Source of the DNA: Kriegella aquimaris
GTDB lineage: Bacteria; Bacteroidota; Bacteroidia; Flavobacteriales; Flavobacteriaceae
Reading direction: 5' to 3'
Assembly: GCF_900103215.1 (NCBI RefSeq)
Contig: NZ_FNGV01000008.1
Span: 1 to 64,000, forward strand
Length of the DNA: 64,000 nt
The stretch's first letter is position 1. The number at the start of each line of letters is the position of its first letter. This document shows positions 24,134 through 33,152 of this stretch, piece after piece. The notes under the pieces are model-generated. The model was not told the DNA's origin, did no database searches, and was given only the letters and a program-made list of their open reading frames with translations. Both the position numbers and the translations under genes were made by a program.

Positions 24134-26551
24134 ATGCAAAGAATATTACCATTGTTGCTTGTTTTTATTTCCTTTTCTGCGCTATTTTCCCAAGAAAAAA
24201 TTACGCTCAATGGGCAGTTGCTAGACGCTGAGACCCAAGAGGCCTTACCCTTTGCGAATGTGGCGGTTCACAATTTTGAGAGCAATATCTTGATAACAGG
24301 CACCATTACAGATGCTAGGGGCAGATTCGAGATATTAGAAATGTCCGTTGGAAAATACCGTCTCTATTTTTCTTACCTAGGATACAAAACAGTTGAACAA
24401 ACATTTACCGCAGGCGGACTAAATACCTTTTTCGATTTGGGAAAAATTCAACTCGCCCCGAGTACCGAAAATCTGGAAGAAGTGGAAGTATTCGGAAAAC
24501 AGGCAACTACCAACGCTGACCTGAACAAAAAATTGTTTAGTCTTGAAGATAACATCGCCCAATCAGGCGGTTCTGTGCTTGACGCTATGAAAACCCTGCC
24601 AGGTGTAACTTTTGATCAAGATGGCAAGGTCATTTTGCGCGGAAGCGATAAAGTAGTAGTACTAATCGACGGAAAGCAAAGTAGCCTAACAGGTTTTGGC
24701 AATCAGAAAGGTTTGGCGAACATTCCGGCTTCAAATATCGAGAAAATTGAGATTATCAATAACCCTTCCGCAAAGTACGATGCCAATGGTTTTGCAGGAA
24801 TCGTCAATATCATTTATAAAAAAGAAAAACAAACAGGTTTGAACGGCGATGTCGGACTTTCCTTCGGATTGGGCGCTCTGGGAAAACGTACATACGATAC
24901 CCCGACCGATTTAGGTAGTTTTTCGACCAACCCTAAATTGATTCCGAGTGTCAATTTAAATTATAAAAAGGATAAGATAAATTACTTTCTACAATCAGAA
25001 TTTATTTTACAGGAAGCGCTGCCCAATAACGAATTTACCACCCGGAATTATGATGATGGGCGCAATCTAATTTCCCAAGTTCCTGAAAACCGGAAGCAAT
25101 TCCGCGCTATTATCAATGGGGGTATAGACTATGATCTAGACGAGCACAATAGCTTTACTTTTTCCGGACTCTACGACCGTGAAAAACATATCGATACTTC
25201 CCAAGTGGCCTTTATCGATTTGAATACAAATTCTCGAAACCGGTTCTATAATTGGCGAGAAGAAGAAGTAACAAGATACATCAATGCAGCGGTGAATTAT
25301 CGCCACAAATTTGAGCAAGCTGGTCATACCTTGAGTGCTAACGCACAGTACACCCAAGGGTTGGAAGACGAGACCTATTCGCTAAATGATAGCTCCGCCG
25401 TACGCATTGGTCGTGACAAGACCAATATTCGGGCAATTGAGAATACAACTAGTCTTTCTTCAGATTATGTGCGACCTTTAAAGTCGGGGCGAATCGAATT
25501 GGGTGCAAAATTGCGCATCAGAAGATTGCCGGTAGATTATACGATTACCCCCGGTAATGGATCCATCATCTATCCTGGTTTGGGCACTTTCTCAGATTGG
25601 GGCGAAAACTTGTATGCGGGCTATGCGAATTACCTTTTAGAGAAGGAAAAATTCGATGTTGAAGCCGGTCTTCGTGCGGAACAAACCGACGTGTTTTACA
25701 ATCTTGATCCAGTAAATGCATACTATCCTGATAATGATAAATACAATTATTTCGAACTTTTTCCCAGTGTTCGTTTTACCTATAAACTGAATGATAATAA
25801 CAAGTTATCGATATTTTATAACCGTAGAATAGACCGCCCAGGCGAACCCGAACTTCGTGTATTTCCGAAGTACGATGACCCTGAATTGTTAAAAGTTGGT
25901 AATCCGTATTTGCGGCCCCAGTTTACCGATGCATTTGAAATCGCCCATAAATATTTATGGGCTAACGGTTCATTGTTTTCCGCAGTATATCACAGAATCA
26001 TAAAGGATCAGTACATGCGAATTTTTAGTATCGACGACTCCAATCCTGATTATGATATCGTGAACCGTATCTATCAAAATACAGGAAGTGCCACCAATAC
26101 CGGCTTAGAGTTGTTGGCAAGCCAAGATATTACGAACGACTGGAAAGTATCTGGAACTTTGAATTGGTACACGAATGCCATTAACGCCTATAGCGGTAAT
26201 CTGTTGTTTCCTTTTGAGCGAACCTTCGATATTCAAAAATCTACCGCCAACGCATGGGATGCTAAGGTCAGTACCGAATTTGATTTGCCTAAAAGTTTTA
26301 CTGTTCAGCTAACGGGAATATACTATTCTGACCGAAATATTCCCCAAGGGGAAGAGCTCGCTCGTTCTTCTTTTGATTTGGGAATTAAAAAGAGCCTATG
26401 GAACAAAAAGGCGGACTTGACATTTTCTGCCAGTGATATTTTTAACCGCTTTGGTATCCGCCAGCAGTTGACCAACGAAGGGTTTACCGCCCAATACCAA
26501 AACTATTTCGAGACCCAGATTTTTAGGTTGGGCTTCAAGTATAAAATTTAA
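24134..26551 (+). CDS. TonB-dependent receptor / outer-membrane beta-barrel protein
   Basis: An 805-residue outer-membrane protein starting at ATG 24134 (an in-frame TTG precedes it) with signal peptide MQRILPLLLVFISFSALFSQ. A CarboxypepD_reg-like domain (about 22-105, GQLLDAETQEALPFANVAVH) is followed by a plug (LDAMKTLPGVTFDQDGKVIL and NIEKIEIINNPSAKYDANG) and a large C-terminal barrel of the Outer membrane protein beta-barrel type ending in FRLGFKYKI. No SusD partner lies beside it, so it is probably not a classical polysaccharide utilisation pair. Its ligand is unknown. Gene order suggests control by the two-component system directly upstream. Confidence 0.88.
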   Translation: MQRILPLLLVFISFSALFSQEKITLNGQLLDAETQEALPFANVAVHNFESNILITGTITDARGRFEILEMSVGKYRLYFSYLGYKTVEQTFTAGGLNTFFDLGKIQLAPSTENLEEVEVFGKQATTNADLNKKLFSLEDNIAQSGGSVLDAMKTLPGVTFDQDGKVILRGSDKVVVLIDGKQSSLTGFGNQKGLANIPASNIEKIEIINNPSAKYDANGFAGIVNIIYKKEKQTGLNGDVGLSFGLGALGKRTYDTPTDLGSFSTNPKLIPSVNLNYKKDKINYFLQSEFILQEALPNNEFTTRNYDDGRNLISQVPENRKQFRAIINGGIDYDLDEHNSFTFSGLYDREKHIDTSQVAFIDLNTNSRNRFYNWREEEVTRYINAAVNYRHKFEQAGHTLSANAQYTQGLEDETYSLNDSSAVRIGRDKTNIRAIENTTSLSSDYVRPLKSGRIELGAKLRIRRLPVDYTITPGNGSIIYPGLGTFSDWGENLYAGYANYLLEKEKFDVEAGLRAEQTDVFYNLDPVNAYYPDNDKYNYFELFPSVRFTYKLNDNNKLSIFYNRRIDRPGEPELRVFPKYDDPELLKVGNPYLRPQFTDAFEIAHKYLWANGSLFSAVYHRIIKDQYMRIFSIDDSNPDYDIVNRIYQNTGSATNTGLELLASQDITNDWKVSGTLNWYTNAINAYSGNLLFPFERTFDIQKSTANAWDAKVSTEFDLPKSFTVQLTGIYYSDRNIPQGEELARSSFDLGIKKSLWNKKADLTFSASDIFNRFGIRQQLTNEGFTAQYQNYFETQIFRLGFKYKI

Positions 26552-26562
26552 TTCGCAACAAA

Positions 26563-27309
26563 ATGAAAACCTTGAATAAGGTTGCAAAGATTACTTTATT
26601 GTTTTGGTTGATGAAAATCGTGGCGACCACTTTGGGTGAAACCTTGGGCGATTTTATCGCACAGACTTTAGGTTTGGGCTATACCATCGGTCTGCTGATA
26701 ACATTAGCTTTTTTCGGTATTGTTTTGGGAATTCAGTTGACGAGAAAAAGATATATTCCTGTTTGGTTCTGGCTAGTCATCATTGCAACAACGACCTTGG
26801 GTACCGAGATTTCAGATTTTATAGACCGAAGTCTTCATTTAGGCTATACTTGGGGTAGCCTTTTGTTATTTGGCGGACTTTTAGCGACTCTTTTTGCTTG
26901 GTTTAAAAAGTTTAAAAATTTGGAAGTATTTCCCATTTTTGAACGCAACAAAGAAGTCTACTATTGGGTTGCCATTTTGTTCTCGAACAGTCTGGGAACT
27001 GCTTTCGGTGATTATCTCAGCGACGTCATAGGATTGAGTTACTTGAATGGGGCCGTAGTAACTGCGGGCATCATTATATTCGTTGTGTTATTACATTACT
27101 TTACTAAAATCAATCAAATCGTACTTTTTTGGATTGCCTTTATCTTCACAAGGCCTTTTGGGGCAACTTTTGGTGATTTTTTGACCAAACCTTTGGCGAA
27201 TGGAGGGTTGGATTTAGGGACGCTACCCGCCTCTATCGTTTCAATTATACTGATGAGTATTTTGATTTTTGCTTCGGATCGGAGGTTGCGTGCAACAATC
27301 GACAGTTGA
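26563..27309 (+). CDS. four-repeat integral membrane protein (COG4705-like)
   Basis: A 248-residue inner-membrane protein made of four similar units, each with a TxLGxxxGDF/SDF motif followed by LGLGYxxG and a hydrophobic helix pair: ATTLGETLGDFIAQTLGLGY, TTTLGTEISDFIDRSLHLGY, SNSLGTAFGDYLSDVIGLSY and TRPFGATFGDFLTKPLANGG. This matches the COG4705 membrane-anchored protein pattern. The repeated acidic and Thr/Gly residues inside the membrane suggest a channel or transporter, but the function is unknown. It is 11 bases after the receptor gene and probably cotranscribed. Confidence 0.75.
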   Translation: MKTLNKVAKITLLFWLMKIVATTLGETLGDFIAQTLGLGYTIGLLITLAFFGIVLGIQLTRKRYIPVWFWLVIIATTTLGTEISDFIDRSLHLGYTWGSLLLFGGLLATLFAWFKKFKNLEVFPIFERNKEVYYWVAILFSNSLGTAFGDYLSDVIGLSYLNGAVVTAGIIIFVVLLHYFTKINQIVLFWIAFIFTRPFGATFGDFLTKPLANGGLDLGTLPASIVSIILMSILIFASDRRLRATIDS

Positions 27310-27415
27310 TAATTACTCATAATGAATGCCTTAGCCAATCTTCTGTTAATTATCACGCAGCTATTGAATTGCATCGGAAATTAGTATCAGTCAAATACGA
27401 ATTAAAAACCACATT

Positions 27416-27988
27416 ATGAAAAGAAAGGGATTCATTGCCGTACTTCTAGGGATCGTGACAATGCCCTTATGGGCAGTTACACCAAATGAAAGAATTATAA
27501 AAAGAAACGACAAGGGTTTTAAGGTCAAGACAGGCGAAGGTCGACTGCATGGTCATTTAAGGTTAAAAGCTGTGAACTCGAATATTTTGGATGTCAAAAT
27601 ATCAGGTAACGATACCAAGGGAGATCTAGCAATATTTGAGCAAACCTCGCTATCCCAAGGGCGGGGAACACCATTGCACGTTCATTTTTCACAAGATGAA
27701 ATATTTTATATCATTGAGGGGGCCTACTATTTTCAGGTCGGTGATGAAAAATATCATATGTCCGTAGGCGACAGTATTTTTCTTCCCAGAAAGGTTCCGC
27801 ATGCATGAACACAAGTATCCGAGAAAGGGAAAATGATTGTTACGGTGCAACCTGCCGGAAAATTAGAAGATTTCTTTGTCACAATGGCCGCCTTGAATCG
27901 TGAACCTGATAAAGAAGAAATCGCAAAGATATTTTCAAAAAATGAGATGCGGGTAGTCGGCCCTCCTTTGAAATTAGAACAATCTTAG
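27416..27988 (+). pseudogene. cupin-domain protein gene interrupted by TGA
   Basis: The frame opens at ATG 27416 with a signal-like N-terminus (FIAVLLGIVTMPLWA) and a cupin core: HVHFSQDEIFYIIEGAYYFQ, then GDSIFLPRKVPHA. A TGA at 27806-27808 follows HA, where related cupins read PHAW, so a TGG to TGA change is likely. The same frame stays open to TAG 27986-27988 and encodes TQVSEKGKMIVTVQPAGKLE and an ordinary C-terminal tail, about 190 codons in all. The 130-residue product would lack the last cupin strands and is probably not functional. A sequencing error is possible. It was probably a small-molecule-binding or enzyme-like cupin; substrate unknown. Confidence 0.75.
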
Positions 27989-28115
27989 CTTATAGGGCTC
28001 ATTAAAATTAATTGTAAAGTTTCGCCCGATTCGTCAATTTTTTAGAAAAGGTCGAAGCTTGTTCAACCTTTTTTAAGAGAGTTAGCAACTTTAAAATCTC
28101 TTTAGAATCCAAAGC

Positions 28116-28123
28116 TACATTTG
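28116..28123 (+). promoter_or_regulatory. candidate -7 element for the phosphoglycerol transferase / lipid kinase pair
   Basis: TACATTTG fits TAnnTTTG and lies 17 bases before the ATG at 28140. No convincing -33 element is seen upstream. Confidence 0.35.
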
Positions 28124-28139
28124 GTATAAATTCTACGAA

Positions 28140-30125
28140 ATGTGGTCTAAATTGTTTCCAAAGCGCTTTGCGTTGTTGAAGGCGTTCGTTCTTCTTTTTC
28201 TATCGATTTCTTCTTTGGTACGAATCAGTTTTCTGATATGGGGCTTTAGTGAGGTCGATACGGGAATTTATAGTCTTTTAAAGACTTTGGTTGTCGGACT
28301 CCTTTTTGATATTGCAACCATTTCGTTTTTTACCGTTCCCTATTTGTTCTATTTAGTGTTGTTTCCCGTAAAGTGGTACGGTTCATTCGTGGACAAGACT
28401 ATAACCGCTTTCGGATTTTTCTTGGGAATACTCATTACCTATTTTTCATTTTTTGGGGAGTTTACTTTTTGGGACGAATTTCAAAGACGTTATAATTTTA
28501 TCGCTGTAGACTATTTGATTTATACCTATGAGGTGGTACAGAACATTAATGAATCATATCCCTTGCCAATTTTGATAGGATCATTACTGATTCTTGTAGC
28601 TTTTACAATATTCTTGATTTCTAAATCCGGGGTTTTCCAACGAACATATCACAACCGAACAGCTTTCAAACAAAAATTAGTGGCGGCCTTGCCATGGTTC
28701 GCCATCGTAATTGTCTCTGTACTTTTCGTGACGATTGATCAAGCCGAATGGTCAAAAAATCGCTACACTAATGAATTGTCGAAAGCCGGCATCTATTCCT
28801 TTTTTGCAGCTTTTCGAAACAACGAGCTGGCCTATTCCGAATTCTACGATACTATTCCTGAAAAGGAGGCTTTTGATAGCATAAAAACTTATTTAGCGAA
28901 CAACGGAGAAACTTTTCTTGTTCCATCGGAAAAAGAAATACTTAGACACATTAAGAGTGTAGATAGTGTTAATGTAGAAATAAAACCAAATATCATCTTT
29001 ATCTGTATCGAAAGTTTAAGTGGTAAATATTTAAATTCGCTCGGTGCCGACCTGAACATTACCCCAACGCTTGATTCGCTTGCCAATGAAAGCCTGTTTT
29101 TTACCAATTTATTTGCGACGGGTACCCGAACCGTTCGCGGTATGGAAGCGATAACATTGTCTATTCCGCCCACACCGGGACGCAGTATCTTAAAGCGAAA
29201 AAACAATACGGGCTTGTTTACCATAGGCGAAGTTTTCAGGGAAAAGGGCTATGACCGCAATTTCTTTTATGGCGGTGATGGATACTTCGATAATATGAAT
29301 ACCTATTTTGGTGGTAACGGTTTTAATATAGTGGATAGGGGCCGCGGTTTTCTACTGGATAAAAGTATTACAACTACTCGAACCAATATCGAAGATAAGG
29401 AAGTCACCTATGAGAACGCATGGGGAGTTTGTGATGCGGATATTTATACTAAGGTCATCAAGGAAGCAGATAAAGCTCATAAGATCGGAAAACCTTTTTT
29501 CGATTTTGTGATGACGACTTCGAACCACAAACCGTTCACCTATCCCGAAGGAAAAATTGATATTCCCTCAGGTAGTGGCCGATATGGGGGGATAAAGTAT
29601 ACCGATTACACCATTGGGGAGTTTCTAAAAACGGCACGGAACAAACCATGGTTTAAAAACACCGTTTTTGTTATTATGAGCGACCATTGTGCCAGTAGTG
29701 CCGGCCGTTGGGAACTTGATGTGCGCAACTACCATATTCCCGCATTAATCTATAATCTACCGAATTCTGTTCCACAAAAAGTTGACAAACTAAGTTCGCA
29801 AATCGATATGTTCCCCACACTCTTTGCTGCTCTTGGGTGGGATTATGACACCAACCTTTTCGGTCAGAACATTCTTGAGATGAAACCAGAAAATGAACGT
29901 GCACTAATCGGTAATTACCGAAAATTGGGGTATCTTAAAAACGATAAAGTTATGGTGTTGGGAGATGGAAAAACGGCCAATTTTTATCAATGGAACCCAA
30001 TGAATAATAGTTTGAGCCCGCTTCCAGTAGACAATGATTTCTTGAAAACCGCGATTTCCAATTATCAGGTGGCCGACTATCTTTATCAAAATGGTGGCCT
30101 TAAACTGAAGAATCTAAAAAAATGA
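28140..30125 (+). CDS. LTA-synthase-family phosphoglycerol/phosphoethanolamine transferase
   Basis: A 661-residue membrane enzyme. Five hydrophobic segments fill the first ~200 residues, followed by an alkaline-phosphatase-fold catalytic domain. The metal-binding start is PNIIFICIESLSGKYLNSLG (about residue 281), the nucleophilic Thr is in ATGTRTVRGMEA (about 330), and the second metal site includes MSDHCASS (about 516). Family members transfer phosphoglycerol or phosphoethanolamine from phospholipid to envelope glycans. In Bacteroidota the acceptor is unclear. The stop codon overlaps the start of the diacylglycerol-kinase-like gene (ATGA), which fits recycling of diacylglycerol released by this reaction. 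Confidence 0.88.
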   Translation: MWSKLFPKRFALLKAFVLLFLSISSLVRISFLIWGFSEVDTGIYSLLKTLVVGLLFDIATISFFTVPYLFYLVLFPVKWYGSFVDKTITAFGFFLGILITYFSFFGEFTFWDEFQRRYNFIAVDYLIYTYEVVQNINESYPLPILIGSLLILVAFTIFLISKSGVFQRTYHNRTAFKQKLVAALPWFAIVIVSVLFVTIDQAEWSKNRYTNELSKAGIYSFFAAFRNNELAYSEFYDTIPEKEAFDSIKTYLANNGETFLVPSEKEILRHIKSVDSVNVEIKPNIIFICIESLSGKYLNSLGADLNITPTLDSLANESLFFTNLFATGTRTVRGMEAITLSIPPTPGRSILKRKNNTGLFTIGEVFREKGYDRNFFYGGDGYFDNMNTYFGGNGFNIVDRGRGFLLDKSITTTRTNIEDKEVTYENAWGVCDADIYTKVIKEADKAHKIGKPFFDFVMTTSNHKPFTYPEGKIDIPSGSGRYGGIKYTDYTIGEFLKTARNKPWFKNTVFVIMSDHCASSAGRWELDVRNYHIPALIYNLPNSVPQKVDKLSSQIDMFPTLFAALGWDYDTNLFGQNILEMKPENERALIGNYRKLGYLKNDKVMVLGDGKTANFYQWNPMNNSLSPLPVDNDFLKTAISNYQVADYLYQNGGLKLKNLKK

Positions 30126-31009
30126 TCCGAATTCATTTCATTGTCAATCCCATTGCCGGTCATGGTAGGTCATCTTTGACCGAAACGCTTCTTGAACTTT
30201 ATTTTGTAAGAGGTGTGCATCAATTGACTGTAAAGCATTCTGAATATAAATGGCATGCTTCACAATTGACTAGAGAATCCATTTCTGAGAAGGCGAATAT
30301 TATCGTAGCCTGTGGCGGCGACGGCACGATTAATGAAGTCGCCTCGTGCTTAATTGGTAGTACTATACCATTAGGTATTATTCCCATAGGTTCAGGAAAC
30401 GGATTGGCATCCAACCTGCGCATCCCGAAACAATTAAGAAAGGCATTGGAGATTATAAAAAACCAATGGACGGTAAAAATTGACGTTGGTAAAATTAACG
30501 ACCGTCATTTTTTTAGTAATATGGGTATTGGTTTCGATGCAAGTGTTATAAAGCATTACGAATCTTCGCAGAAACGAACGCTTTCTGGCTATGTTCGGGC
30601 CTGTCTGATTTCCCTTCGGGATATGGGACAAAACCAAAAACTATCGGTTTCCATTAATGATTTAAACCATTTCGTAGATCCGTTTATCATCTTGATATCC
30701 AATTCGAATGAAATGGGGTACAACCTGAGCTTAACACCAAAAGCATCCCTTCAAGACGGGCTCTTGGATGTGCTTATCGTTTCAAAAATAGGCCGCATGA
30801 AAATGTTGTGGCTAGGGGTGTTGATCATCTTACGTAAAGTGTATTGGTTAAAAGAAGCTAAAAGCTTTCAGACCAAGCAACTACAGCTTTCAAGAAACGA
30901 TAAAAACTATTTTGAGTCGCAGATAGATGGGGAGCTCCAAGAAATCGATAAAGGAAATTTGAATATCTCCATCCAAGAAAAATCACTAAGCGTTTTGGTG
31001 GCCGAATGA
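30122..31009 (+). CDS. diacylglycerol kinase / lipid kinase family protein
   Basis: A 295-residue protein of the YegS/DgkB fold. IHFIVNPIAGHGRSS starts the domain; the nucleotide loop is IIVACGGDGTINEVASCL (about residue 60), with GIIPIGSGNGLASNL (about 85). The C-terminal part has SLTPKASLQDGLLDVLIVSK. It is expected to phosphorylate diacylglycerol or a related lipid at the inner membrane. It overlaps the LTA-synthase-like gene by four bases, so the two are translationally coupled and probably act in one lipid cycle. Confidence 0.9.
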   Translation: MIRIHFIVNPIAGHGRSSLTETLLELYFVRGVHQLTVKHSEYKWHASQLTRESISEKANIIVACGGDGTINEVASCLIGSTIPLGIIPIGSGNGLASNLRIPKQLRKALEIIKNQWTVKIDVGKINDRHFFSNMGIGFDASVIKHYESSQKRTLSGYVRACLISLRDMGQNQKLSVSINDLNHFVDPFIILISNSNEMGYNLSLTPKASLQDGLLDVLIVSKIGRMKMLWLGVLIILRKVYWLKEAKSFQTKQLQLSRNDKNYFESQIDGELQEIDKGNLNISIQEKSLSVLVAE

Positions 31010-31046
31010 TTGGAGTTTTCTATTATATATTTTACCCTGTTTAAAA

Positions 31047-32711
31047 TTAAAAGTTCCCATTTGCTACCTTGCTCTCTTTCCAACCTAATCTAATGGCAAC
31101 GGCCTGGACTGTTTTCTTAGTATTTTTTATAGGTTTTGAATACAAATGCCATTGGCTCTCACCTTCTTTTTTGTAGGCAATGGATGCCCCGGGTGAATCG
31201 CAAGAAATTGCGATACTGCCATTTTCCACTGAAAATTCGGGAGTTTTAGTTTGTGGCTGAACACCATTCGGAGGCCACAATTTTCGAATAAGCTCTGATT
31301 CAGGGATCATACCCAAATCACCATAGGTGGCGACAAATTCGTGATGGGCAGTTCTTAGCTCGTCGAGTTTTTCGAAAAGCTCGGGTCGAGAAGCTAGATT
31401 GTTGATTTCGTGGGGGTCACTTTGAGTATCATAAAGTTCTTCCAGTGGTTTTTTCTGGGCCCAGAATTGCCATTGTTTTGCACTAAGTTTATTTTCCTTT
31501 TTTAAGTGCAATATTTCCTGCATCATAGCAGCTTGATCGCGATACGGAATATAACCCAGATAAGGTAGGTCGGGGCGGTAGTTTCGAACATATTTGTACC
31601 GTTTGTCACGTACCGCCCTAATGGTTTCAGGTGCTGGATCCATCCGGTCTCTAAAGGCATAAATATACTCGCGGGGTTCTTCCCGGTCATCTCCAAGAAA
31701 TTTTATACCCTCCATATAAGATGGTTTTTTGAGTCCCGCTAAGGCTAAGGTCGTTGGGGCAAAATCAACAAAAGAAACTAATTCGTCATTCACGGTACCC
31801 GCTTTTTCTCCATTAGGCCATCGAACGATCAATGGCACTTTGATGCCAGAGTCATAGACCCACCGTTTTGCCCTGGGCAGTCCGTCACCATGATCGCTAA
31901 AAAACAATACGATGGTGTTGTCCAGCACTTTTGCTTTTTTTAATTCTTCCATCAGTTTGCCGACCCATTGATTAATAGCATGAATATTATCATAATGTCG
32001 GGCCAAATCGGTGCGAACAGCTTCCGTGTCTTGATAATAGGGTGGTATTGGAATTGAGTTGGGATCGGTAACTTTAGGGGAATAGTCCTTGAAAGTCTTG
32101 CTTTCATGGGTGATGACATTATTGAAAACTGCAAAAAACGGAGTCTTTTTCGATGGTCGATTGCGCCAATGCGCATCTTGGCTGCTTTCGTCCCAAGCGG
32201 TGATGGGGTCTTTAAATTGATAATCGGTCTTTGAATTATTGGTGCAATAGTAGCCCGCTTCCCTTAAATATTCCGAAAAACAGCGTACCCCTTCGGGTGG
32301 TGTAGCTTCGTATACGGGAATGCTCAAAAGTTCGGGGTCGGTAATCTTGTCCAAAGAACTTGTCCTTTTCCAAGTACGCATGGCCATGGCTCCCGTAGAC
32401 GTCGGATACATGCCCGAAATTAGTGTATGCCTACTGGGTGCACAAACACCGTAAGTTGCATACGCATTGGTGTAGCGTATACCTTCTTTGGCCAACTGGT
32501 CAATGTTAGGGGTAGGTACGGTCTGGTCGCCATAGCATCCTAAATGCGGACTCATATCTTCAACGGTAATCCACACGATGTTGGGTTGATTTTGTGATAC
32601 CCCAGAAATAGGTAGCAGTATAAGAAAAATTAGTATGGAAAGCCATTGTATTGAGAAAGAAAGCTTGGGTAGAATATCAGACCTCAGGGAGGTATTCATC
32701 TGAAAGTTCAT
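31047..32711 (-). CDS. family S1 formylglycine sulfatase (exported)
   Basis: A roughly 554-residue sulfatase. The preferred start is the Met at 32711, or the one at 32699; a longer reading to 32753 would add residues before the signal peptide (LSILIFLILLPISGVSQ). The formylglycine motif CAPSRHTLISG, with Cys as the residue to be converted, is preceded by NIVWITVEDMSPHLGCYGD, which carries the first metal ligands. The second metal site is in FFSDHGDGLPRAKRWVYDSG. A C-terminal 65-residue segment (CDSPGASIAYKKEGESQWHL onward) resembles the chitobiase/hexosaminidase C-terminal beta domain. It should remove sulfate from algal or host glycans in the periplasm. It resembles heparan N-sulfatase-like members, but the substrate is unproven. 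Confidence 0.88.
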   Translation of the reverse strand: MNFQMNTSLRSDILPKLSFSIQWLSILIFLILLPISGVSQNQPNIVWITVEDMSPHLGCYGDQTVPTPNIDQLAKEGIRYTNAYATYGVCAPSRHTLISGMYPTSTGAMAMRTWKRTSSLDKITDPELLSIPVYEATPPEGVRCFSEYLREAGYYCTNNSKTDYQFKDPITAWDESSQDAHWRNRPSKKTPFFAVFNNVITHESKTFKDYSPKVTDPNSIPIPPYYQDTEAVRTDLARHYDNIHAINQWVGKLMEELKKAKVLDNTIVLFFSDHGDGLPRAKRWVYDSGIKVPLIVRWPNGEKAGTVNDELVSFVDFAPTTLALAGLKKPSYMEGIKFLGDDREEPREYIYAFRDRMDPAPETIRAVRDKRYKYVRNYRPDLPYLGYIPYRDQAAMMQEILHLKKENKLSAKQWQFWAQKKPLEELYDTQSDPHEINNLASRPELFEKLDELRTAHHEFVATYGDLGMIPESELIRKLWPPNGVQPQTKTPEFSVENGSIAISCDSPGASIAYKKEGESQWHLYSKPIKNTKKTVQAVAIRLGWKESKVANGNF

Positions 32712-33152
32712 CTTTTGGTTGCCTGAGCCAACCCTTACATATCCGAAATCCATTGATTCATATTTATGTAAACCTAAAAAATAAACGGGAAAAACGAAGC
32801 TAATTCTGGGATGAAATTGTTGAAAGGAGAAAAGGGTTAGTACGGGCTATATAAATTATGGTAGAGGAAGTACTAAGGGAAAATAAAGATACTTTTTCAA
32901 ACAAAGATTTTTTAAAGTATACCGTTTTTATGCAGTATACACATGGGACGTTGCAAGCTATACAAACCTTCTGCCTGATGATTAAAACAATTGTAATTTT
33001 CTATCGGTAAAAACATAAGCTGATGATATAAGAATTGGCTAAAGTTAAGATTTCGCTAAAAGATTCCCTCCCAATTTATCTGTTTGACCAATTGCTTCCC
33101 CTTTTAAATAAATACCGTGAGAACAATTAATAATTATATAAAGTAATGCATT
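32712..33152. other. divergent intergenic region (sulfatase / subtilase)
   Basis: About 440 bases with no convincing gene. Two GTATAC palindromes (32917-32922 and 32935-32940) lie 12 bases apart and could be a regulator site. Promoters for the divergent sulfatase and subtilase genes are expected here but no clear TAnnTTTG pair was picked. Confidence 0.3.

Noticed and set aside
24134-26551. SusC of a SusC/SusD polysaccharide utilisation locus
   Set aside because: No SusD-like lipoprotein gene is adjacent; the barrel type and the COG4705-like neighbour suggest another role.
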